Of a stretch of 8,252 nucleotides of DNA, positions 1-2,577 are shown in pieces. The notes beneath the pieces are model-generated. The model did not search any database and was not told where the DNA came from. It saw only the letters and a program-made list of their open reading frames with translations. Source of the DNA: OMOG01 sp041485845. GTDB taxonomy: Bacteria > Acidobacteriota > Terriglobia > Bryobacterales > Bryobacteraceae. The translations under genes and the position numbers were made by a program. Numbering within the stretch: position 1 is the stretch's first letter; each line of letters opens with the position of its first letter. The stretch covers positions 1 through 8,252 of the forward strand of contig JBGPKH010000394.1 in NCBI GenBank assembly GCA_041485845.1, read 5' to 3'.

Positions 1-5
1 CATGC

Positions 6-93
6 GGAGGGTATGGGCAACCTGGTAGCCCAGCGGTCCCGAAAACCGCCGCACCGAAAGGGCATGGGAGTTCGAATCTCCTACCCTCCGCCA
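6..93 (+). tRNA. tRNA-Ser(CGA)
   Basis: An 88-nt class II tRNA. The acceptor stem is 6-12 with 83-89, discriminator G90, CCA 91-93. The D stem is 15-18/28-31, the anticodon stem 33-37/45-49, and the T arm 66-82 with a TTCGAAT loop. The 16-base variable region (50-65) is long, as in Ser tRNAs. The anticodon CGA is at 40-42 and would read UCG. Oddities: base 33 is C (position 39) rather than the near-universal T, and base 8 is A (position 13). It is the first gene of the array visible here. Confidence 0.85.
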
Positions 94-97
94 CTTC

Positions 98-135
98 ACT
101 CACTTTTACTCTTGACTTCCAGATTATAAGTGAGT
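98..135. repeat. 8-bp inverted repeat flanking a promoter (operator-like)
   Basis: The arms ACTCACTT (98-105) and AAGTGAGT (128-135) are perfect inverted copies 22 bases apart. They bracket the TTGACT box at 112-117, and the right arm abuts the candidate -10 box. This layout is what a dimeric repressor operator would look like, but no regulator gene is seen nearby, so the role is inference. Confidence 0.35.
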
Positions 136-141
136 CATACT
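112..141 (+). promoter_or_regulatory. candidate sigma70-type promoter between tRNA-Ser and tRNA-Pro
   Basis: TTGACT (112-117; five of six matches to TTGACA) lies 18 bases before CATACT (136-141; four of six matches to TATAAT). Transcription would begin near 148. This segment is AT-rich in an otherwise GC-rich array. It would drive the short unit at 151-310 and perhaps the rest of the array. Confidence 0.45.
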
Positions 142-150
142 GTAACTTCG

Positions 151-243
151 ATGAAACAAGGATTCCATTTCGGGACAGAACCAATGGCGGCGACGAGAGT
201 CATCGGCAATACCGATCCGCGCCAGGAGGGCTCTACCGTTTAG
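151..243 (+). CDS. possible 30-aa small ORF or small RNA body
   Basis: An ATG at 151 opens 30 codons (MKQGFHFGTEPM... ending QEGSTV) to a TAG at 241-243. I recognise no family. No Shine-Dalgarno sequence precedes the ATG, and the predicted transcription start falls only about 3 bases upstream, so translation would have to be leaderless. It sits between a candidate promoter (112-141) and a terminator-like hairpin (269-310). The transcript of roughly 160 nt could equally be a non-coding RNA. Coding status is unproven. Confidence 0.25.
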   Translation: MKQGFHFGTEPMAATRVIGNTDPRQEGSTV

Positions 244-268
244 GAATCACGCACTTACGGATTTCAAC

Positions 269-310
269 AACGGCCCGGTCCTGGAAAGGATTCGGGCCGT
301 TTCGCTTTTT
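269..310 (+). terminator. Rho-independent terminator-like hairpin
   Basis: A stem of nine base pairs (269-277 with 293-301, ACGGCCCG against CGGGCCGT plus one A-T) has a loop with a possible inner TCC/GGA helix. It is followed by TTCGCTTTTT ending at 310. It lies just before tRNA-Pro (312) and would end the short transcript at 148-310, or a transcript coming from tRNA-Ser upstream. If it works, the downstream array needs its own promoter. Confidence 0.6.
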
Positions 311-311
311 A

Positions 312-388
312 CGGGGTGTAGGCAAGCCTGGTGAGCCGTCTGCCTTGGGCGCAGAAAATCGGGGGTTCAAATCCTCCCGCCCCGACCA
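312..388 (+). tRNA. tRNA-Pro(TGG)
   Basis: A 77-nt cloverleaf. The acceptor CGGGGTG (312-318) pairs with 378-384, discriminator A385, CCA 386-388. The anticodon stem is 339-343/351-355, the loop CTTGGGC has TGG at 346-348 (reads CCA and other CCN codons), and the T loop is TTCAAAT. The C1-G72 acceptor start is typical of bacterial Pro tRNAs. No odd features. Confidence 0.9.
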
Positions 389-403
389 AGTTATGTGAGC
401 TCT

Positions 404-431
404 TTGACAATTGAAGGCACAAGTTAGTAAG
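404..431 (+). promoter_or_regulatory. candidate promoter before the main tRNA run (weak -10)
   Basis: A perfect TTGACA at 404-409 lies in the widest AT-rich gap downstream of tRNA-Pro. The best -10 candidate, AGTAAG at 426-431 with a 16-base spacer, matches only three of six positions. It is plausible as a promoter for the genes from 477 on, but support is mostly the -35 box. Confidence 0.3.
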
Positions 432-474
432 CGGGGACGGCCGGGCGCCTCCGGAATCCCCGTGTCCCGCTCCA
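431..474 (+). pseudogene. tRNA-Gly-like relic (acceptor minihelix with CCA)
   Basis: A 44-base segment begins GCGGGGAC (431-438) and ends GTCCCGC T CCA (464-474). The ends pair as a 7-bp acceptor stem with one bulged G, with discriminator T and an encoded CCA, as in typical Gly tRNAs (GCGGG...CCCGCTCCA). Inside there is only a CCGGG/TCCGG hairpin; the D, anticodon and TTCGA T arms are missing. It is best explained as a tRNA gene that lost its middle, directly before tRNA-Gly(GCC). Confidence 0.5.
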
Positions 475-476
475 GT

Positions 477-551
477 GCTGGGTTCGTCTAGCGGCCAGGA
501 TGGTGGCTTGCCATGTCATCGACACGGGTTCGAGTCCCGTACCCCGCACCA
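477..551 (+). tRNA. tRNA-Gly(GCC), acceptor mismatch
   Basis: The acceptor GCTGGGT (477-483) pairs with 541-547 except at the third pair, T479 against C545. Discriminator A548, CCA 549-551. The anticodon stem is 503-507/515-519 (two G-T wobbles), the loop TTGCCAT has GCC at 510-512, and the T arm is 524-540. The 3:70 mismatch looks like a G-to-T change in a normal GCGGG Gly acceptor. Reads GGC/GGU if functional. Confidence 0.8.
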
Positions 552-558
552 GTTTTGC

Positions 559-635
559 GCCGGAGTAGCTTAAGAGGTAGAGCGCCGCTTTTGTAAAGCG
601 AAGGCATGGGACTTCGAGTGTCTCCTCCGGTCCCA
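559..635 (+). tRNA. tRNA-Thr(TGT)
   Basis: The acceptor GCCGGAG (559-565) pairs with 625-631 (first pair G-T). Discriminator C632, CCA 633-635. D stem 568-571/580-583. The anticodon loop TTTGTAA has TGT at 592-594; the outer anticodon pair C585-A601 is mismatched. The T loop is TTCGAGT. First of three adjacent Thr isoacceptors. Confidence 0.88.
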
Positions 636-640
636 AAAGC

Positions 641-715
641 GCTGGGATAGCTCAAGCGGCAGAGCCCTCATTCGTAACGAGGAGCGTAGGGTTTCAAGTA
701 CCCTTCCCAGCCCCA
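641..715 (+). tRNA. tRNA-Thr(CGT)
   Basis: The acceptor GCTGGGA (641-647) pairs fully with 705-711. Discriminator C712, CCA 713-715. The anticodon is CGT at 673-675; the innermost anticodon pair is an A670-C678 mismatch. T arm 688-704 with TTCAAGT loop. Reads ACG. It starts five bases after tRNA-Thr(TGT). Confidence 0.88.
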
Positions 716-719
716 TTTC

Positions 720-796
720 GCCGCTGTGGCCAAGACGGGTAAGGCACATCCTTGGTAAGGATGAAATCGTGAGTTCAATTCTCACCGGCGGCCCCA
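720..796 (+). tRNA. tRNA-Thr(GGT)
   Basis: The acceptor GCCGCTG (720-726) pairs with 786-792 (one T-G). Discriminator C793, CCA 794-796. The anticodon stem 747-751/759-763 is perfect and the loop TTGGTAA has GGT at 754-756. Together with the two genes before it, it completes the Thr codon box. Confidence 0.92.
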
Positions 797-797
797 T

Positions 798-873
798 GCG
801 AGAGCAGCTCGACCGGTGGAGCACGCGGCTGATAACCGCGCGGTTGTTGGTTCGATTCCAACCTCTCGCACCA
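798..873 (+). tRNA. tRNA-Ile(GAT)
   Basis: The acceptor GCGAGAG (798-804) pairs fully with 863-869. Discriminator A870, CCA 871-873. D stem GCTC/GAGC (807-810/819-822). Anticodon stem CGCGG/CCGCG, loop CTGATAA, GAT at 831-833. Only one base separates it from tRNA-Thr(GGT). Base 8 is C (805) instead of T. Confidence 0.92.
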
Positions 874-882
874 GGTTTTTGT

Positions 883-958
883 TGCGGGGTACAGTCAACG
901 GCAGACGGCGAGCCTCATAAACTCGCGGACGACGGTTCAATTCCGTCCCCCGCTACCA
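883..958 (+). tRNA. tRNA(CAT), Met- or Ile2-type, 1:72 mismatch
   Basis: The anticodon CAT is at 916-918 in a CTCATAA loop on stem CGAGC/ACTCG (one C-A mismatch). The acceptor TGCGGGG (883-889) pairs with CCCCGCT (948-954) except the first pair, T883 against T954. Discriminator A955, CCA 956-958. The acceptor resembles bacterial initiator tRNA (CGCGGGG, unpaired 1:72), but the three G-C pairs of initiator anticodon stems are absent. It could be elongator Met, Ile2 read after lysidine modification, or a variant initiator. Confidence 0.75.
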
Positions 959-968
959 AGTTAAGTTC

Positions 969-1060
969 GTGGCGTTCCATCTCACGCCGGGTTGCATGCT
1001 GGGTAACTGGACCGGCTAGAGTCCTCTCATGGACCCGAGCAGGCGCCCGGCAGCGCCACA
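969..1060 (+). other. tRNA-sized structured segment, no T arm (unassigned)
   Basis: This lies in the 112-base gap between tRNA(CAT) and tRNA-Ala. An outer 7-bp stem (969-975 with 1053-1059) stacks directly on a second 7-bp stem (997-1003 with 1046-1052); inside, GTCC/GGAC hairpins are possible (1021-1024 with 1031-1034). The length and 7-bp helices recall a tRNA, but there is no TTCGA T loop and no CCA directly after the stem (ATTCCA follows). I could not place an anticodon arm. It may be a decayed tRNA or another small RNA. Confidence 0.35.
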
Positions 1061-1070
1061 TTCCAGGTCA

Positions 1071-1150
1071 GGGGGACGGGACTGCATGGGGTGGTCGCCT
1101 GCCTTGCAAGCAGGACAGTCAGCAGGGTTCAATTCCCTGGTCCTCCACCA
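1071..1150 (+). tRNA. tRNA-Ala(TGC)
   Basis: An 80-nt cloverleaf. The acceptor GGGGGAC (1071-1077) pairs with 1140-1146; the third pair is G1073-T1144, the G3:U70 wobble that marks a tRNA for alanyl-tRNA synthetase. Discriminator A1147, CCA 1148-1150. Anticodon stem CCTGC/GCAGG, TGC at 1105-1107, variable region of eight bases (1115-1122). Base 8 is G (1078), not T. Confidence 0.9.
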
Positions 1151-1155
1151 GGTTT

Positions 1156-1229
1156 GCCGTTGTGGCCGAGAGGTCAGGCACTGGCCTGAAAAGCCAGCAA
1201 CTCACGTTCGATTCGTGACGGCGGCGCCA
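1156..1229 (+). tRNA. tRNA-Phe(GAA)
   Basis: The acceptor GCCGTTG (1156-1162) pairs with 1219-1225 including two T-G wobbles. Discriminator G1226, CCA 1227-1229. Anticodon stem CTGGC/GCCAG, loop CTGAAAA, GAA at 1188-1190. The T arm 1202-1218 is fully paired. Discriminator G is unusual, since bacterial Phe tRNAs normally carry A73. Confidence 0.9.
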
Positions 1230-1231
1230 GC

Positions 1232-1306
1232 GTGACCGTGGCCGAGTGGTTCAGGCGTGCGACTGTGGATCGCTCCACGAGAGTTCAATTCTCTCCGGTC
1301 ACCCCA
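1232..1306 (+). tRNA. tRNA-His(GTG) without encoded G-1
   Basis: The acceptor GTGACCG (1232-1238) pairs fully with 1296-1302. Discriminator C1303, CCA 1304-1306. The anticodon stem GCGA/TCGC carries a CTGTGGA loop with GTG at 1265-1267. C73 is the expected His discriminator, but the base before the stem is C1231, not the G-1 that bacteria normally encode opposite C73. Confidence 0.88.
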
Positions 1307-1312
1307 ATTTGT

Positions 1313-1386
1313 TGGGAGGTCGGTTAACGGCAAGCCGCCAGTCTTTGAAGCTGGCTTTGAGTGTTCGACTCACTCCCTCCCATCCA
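1313..1386 (+). tRNA. tRNA-Gln(TTG)
   Basis: The acceptor TGGGAGG (1313-1319) pairs fully with 1376-1382. Discriminator T1383, CCA 1384-1386. Anticodon stem CCAGT/GCTGG, loop CTTTGAA, TTG at 1345-1347. T arm 1359-1375 fully paired. The T1-A72 pair and TGGG start fit Gln tRNAs; the T discriminator is unusual (G is common). Confidence 0.9.
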
Positions 1387-1387
1387 T

Positions 1388-1462
1388 AGCCGGGTCGTTC
1401 AGTGGCAGGACGCCACTCTCTGAAAGTGGATGCCGATGGTTCGAGTCCATCCCCGGCTACCA
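1388..1462 (+). tRNA. tRNA-Gln(CTG)
   Basis: The acceptor AGCCGGG (1388-1394) pairs fully with 1452-1458. Discriminator A1459, CCA 1460-1462. Anticodon stem CCACT/AGTGG, loop CTCTGAA, CTG at 1420-1422. T arm 1435-1451 with TTCGAGT loop. One base after tRNA-Gln(TTG), so the two Gln isoacceptors are adjacent. Confidence 0.9.
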
Positions 1463-1470
1463 GGTTTCGC

Positions 1471-1547
1471 GCGCCCGTCGTTCAACGGACCAGGACACCC
1501 GGCTACGAACCGGGAGACTCGGGGTTCAAATCCCCGCGGGCGCACGA
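1471..1547 (+). tRNA. tRNA-Arg(ACG), CGA in place of CCA
   Basis: The acceptor GCGCCCG (1471-1477) pairs fully with 1537-1543; discriminator A1544. Anticodon stem CCCGG/CCGGG, loop CTACGAA, ACG at 1505-1507 (normally deaminated to inosine, reading CGU/CGC/CGA). The T arm has TTCAAAT. The 3' tail reads CGA (1545-1547) where every other gene in the array encodes CCA. Confidence 0.9.
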
Positions 1548-1550
1548 TTC

Positions 1551-1626
1551 GACCGTGTAACTCAGCGTACAGAGTGCCGTCCTCCGAAGGCGGAAGCCGC
1601 TGGTTAGAATCCAGCCACGGTCACCA
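1551..1626 (+). tRNA. tRNA-Arg(CCG), altered T loop
   Basis: The acceptor GACCGTG (1551-1557) pairs fully with 1616-1622. Discriminator A1623, CCA 1624-1626. Anticodon stem CCGTC/GGCGG (one wobble), loop CTCCGAA, CCG at 1584-1586. The T loop reads TTAGAAT (1604-1610): position 56 is A, not the near-invariant C that pairs with G19 to hold the elbow. Confidence 0.88.
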
Positions 1627-1630
1627 GGTT

Positions 1631-1705
1631 GTCATGGGTACTGCTAACCGAAAGGGTGTGGCGATGTAGCGGCAGGATGCGTATGATTGGCCTGATACCC
1701 ATGAC
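1631..1705. repeat. 75-bp element bounded by perfect 10-bp inverted repeats
   Basis: GTCATGGGTA (1631-1640) and TACCCATGAC (1696-1705) are exact inverted copies. The 75-base total is tRNA length, and the 89-base gap between tRNA-Arg(CCG) and tRNA-Asp is filled by it. Inside, CTGC/GCAG (1641-1644 with 1672-1675) can pair next to the outer stem, and CC-GAAA-GG (1648-1655) forms a tetraloop hairpin. There is no T loop or CCA. It could be a structured small RNA, a badly decayed tRNA or a miniature mobile unit; I cannot tell which. Confidence 0.5.
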
Positions 1706-1714
1706 GAAGTCTTC

Positions 1715-1789
1715 GCGGCGGTGGCCGAGCGGGAAGGCACCCGATTGTCGATCGGGACAAGGCGAGTTCAATTCTCGTCCGCCGCGCCA
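1715..1789 (+). tRNA. tRNA-Asp(GTC)
   Basis: The acceptor GCGGCGG (1715-1721) pairs fully with 1779-1785. Discriminator G1786 (the expected Asp identity base), CCA 1787-1789. Anticodon stem CCCGA/TCGGG, loop TTGTCGA, GTC at 1747-1749. T loop TTCAATT. No odd features. Confidence 0.92.
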
Positions 1790-1797
1790 AAGTTCGA

Positions 1798-1873
1798 GTC
1801 GTAGAGCACGACCGGTCGAGTGCCCTGATTCTCAATCAGGCGATAGTGGGTTCAATTCCCGCCTACGACGCCA
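1798..1873 (+). tRNA. tRNA-Glu(CTC)
   Basis: The acceptor GTCGTAG (1798-1804) pairs fully with 1863-1869. Discriminator G1870, CCA 1871-1873. Anticodon stem CCTGA/TCAGG, loop TTCTCAA, CTC at 1831-1833. The D-arm region and T arm closely match the next gene, tRNA-Glu(TTC), suggesting duplication. Base 8 is A (1805). Confidence 0.92.
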
Positions 1874-1874
1874 T

Positions 1875-1950
1875 GGCGCAGAGCACGACCGGACGAGTGC
1901 CCTCTCTTTCAAAGAGGTGAGAGTGGGTTCAATTCCCACCTGCGCTACCA
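1875..1950 (+). tRNA. tRNA-Glu(TTC)
   Basis: The acceptor GGCGCAG (1875-1881) pairs with 1940-1946 (first pair G-T). Discriminator A1947, CCA 1948-1950. Anticodon stem CCTCT/AGAGG, loop CTTTCAA, TTC at 1908-1910. It begins one base after tRNA-Glu(CTC), has the same 76-nt length and near-identical D and T arms, and also has A at position 8 (1882). Confidence 0.92.
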
Positions 1951-1956
1951 AGCTTC

Positions 1957-2033
1957 GGGTCCGTTGCTCACGCTGGCCGGGCACCTGCCTCTTAAGCAGG
2001 ACTTCGAGAGTTCGATTCTCTCCGGGCCCACCA
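1957..2033 (+). tRNA. tRNA-Lys(CTT)
   Basis: The acceptor GGGTCCG (1957-1963) pairs with 2023-2029 (one T-G). Discriminator A2030, CCA 2031-2033. Anticodon stem CCTGC/GCAGG, loop CTCTTAA, CTT at 1991-1993. T loop TTCGATT. Regular in all arms; reads AAG. Confidence 0.92.
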
Positions 2034-2038
2034 GATAT

Positions 2039-2115
2039 TGTGGGGTAGCAAAACTGGTAATGCGCCTGACTGTTAATCAGGTCATATCCGGGTTCGAGTC
2101 CCGGCCCCACAGCCA
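2039..2115 (+). tRNA. tRNA-Asn(GTT)
   Basis: The acceptor TGTGGGG (2039-2045) pairs fully with 2105-2111. Discriminator G2112 (expected for Asn), CCA 2113-2115. Anticodon stem CCTGA/TCAGG, loop CTGTTAA, GTT at 2072-2074. Regular T arm with TTCGAGT. Confidence 0.92.
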
Positions 2116-2121
2116 GTTCGC

Positions 2122-2198
2122 GGCTCTCTAGCTCACTCGGGTAGAGCAGGGCGCTCATAACGCTCAGGCACCTGGTTCGACTCCAGGGAGAGCCACCA
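2122..2198 (+). tRNA. tRNA-Met(CAT), elongator type
   Basis: The acceptor GGCTCTC (2122-2128) pairs fully with 2188-2194. Discriminator A2195, CCA 2196-2198. D stem GCTC/GAGC. Anticodon stem GGGCG/CGCTC, loop CTCATAA, CAT at 2156-2158. The GGC start and paired 1:72 fit bacterial elongator Met. This is the second CAT gene of the array. Confidence 0.85.
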
Positions 2199-2199
2199 A

Positions 2200-2276
2200 G
2201 CCCCGCAGCCACGCTGGCCGCGTGGATCGGTCCTACAAACCGACACAGTCGTGTTCGATTCACGGGCGGGGCACCA
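2200..2276 (+). tRNA. tRNA-Val(TAC), C at position 33
   Basis: The acceptor GCCCCGC (2200-2206) pairs fully with 2266-2272. Discriminator A2273, CCA 2274-2276. The anticodon stem TCGGT/ACCGA holds the loop CCTACAA with TAC at 2234-2236. Position 33 is C (2233) instead of T, as in the Ser gene, and base 8 is A (2207). T arm regular with TTCGATT. Confidence 0.88.
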
Positions 2277-2281
2277 TTTCC

Positions 2282-2357
2282 GGGAGCGATGCCTAGGTGG
2301 CGAGGCACCGGACTTTTAATCCGGCCAGGGTCGGTTCGAGCCCGACCGCTCCCACCA
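2282..2357 (+). tRNA. tRNA-Lys(TTT)
   Basis: The acceptor GGGAGCG (2282-2288) pairs fully with 2347-2353. Discriminator A2354, CCA 2355-2357. Anticodon stem CCGGA/TCCGG, loop CTTTTAA, TTT at 2315-2317. Base 8 is A (2289). A 51-base spacer follows; it ends GCGCCCACCA (2399-2408), which looks like the 3' tail of a lost tRNA. Confidence 0.92.
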
Positions 2358-2408
2358 GAAGCGCATGTTGCAGTTTCCGGGATGCCCGGCCTGGCGACGC
2401 GCCCACCA

Positions 2409-2485
2409 GCCCCTGTAGCTCATCCGGACAGAGCGCTCCGATCCTAACGGAGAGGTGGCCGGTTCGACTCCGGCCAGGGGCTCCA
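2409..2485 (+). tRNA. tRNA-Arg(CCT)
   Basis: The acceptor GCCCCTG (2409-2415) pairs fully with 2475-2481. Discriminator T2482, CCA 2483-2485. Anticodon stem CTCCG/CGGAG, loop ATCCTAA, CCT at 2443-2445 (reads AGG). T arm with TTCGACT. One base before the aberrant Arg(TCT) gene, with which it shares the T discriminator and acceptor style. Confidence 0.9.
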
Positions 2486-2486
2486 C

Positions 2487-2563
2487 GGCCCTGTATCCGT
2501 CCGGTCTTCTAAATCGGAAACGGTAAATGGACGATGCGGGTTCGAGTCCCGCCAGGGCCTCCA
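2487..2563 (+). tRNA. tRNA-Arg(TCT), rearranged cloverleaf
   Basis: Normal outer parts: acceptor GGCCCTG (2487-2493) with 2553-2559, discriminator T2560, CCA 2561-2563, T arm 2536-2552 (TTCGAGT). The total length of 77 nt is normal. The anticodon hairpin CCGGT-CTTCTAA-ATCGG (2501-2517, TCT at 2508-2510) starts only 7 bases after the acceptor and is followed by 18 bases before the T arm, instead of about 20 and 5. No normal D arm precedes it. Either the anticodon arm sits inside a D arm closed by TCC/GGA (2496-2498 with 2529-2531), or its stem is extended by CCGT/ACGG (2497-2500 with 2520-2523) and the D arm is lost. Confidence 0.7.
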
Positions 2564-2577
2564 ATGTGGCCCCGGAG

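Noticed and set aside
769..2048. Several plus-strand open frames of 116-149 codons across the array
   Set aside because: Each runs through complete tRNA cloverleafs, with no ribosome-binding sites and no protein-like composition.
1832..2308. 158-codon minus-strand open frame inside the tRNA array
   Set aside because: It is the antisense of tRNA-Glu to tRNA-Val. Its peptide repeats come from T arms (RxNRT, GxEP-like strings), a known artefact of translating tRNA genes.
2359..2408. Possible further tRNA before Arg(CCT)
   Set aside because: Only a CCACCA-like tail and a CCGGG-ATG-CCCGG hairpin are present; no acceptor partner, anticodon arm or T loop, so it is noted as a trace only.
6..2563. 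Regularly spaced repeated motif (GGTTCGANTCC) suggesting a CRISPR array
   Set aside because: The repeats are tRNA T arms at about 80-base spacing, each within a full cloverleaf; no direct repeat of CRISPR form.
1..2563. Suppressor or selenocysteine tRNA in the array
   Set aside because: No anticodon CTA, TTA or TCA was found. The long first tRNA is Ser(CGA), not Sec.
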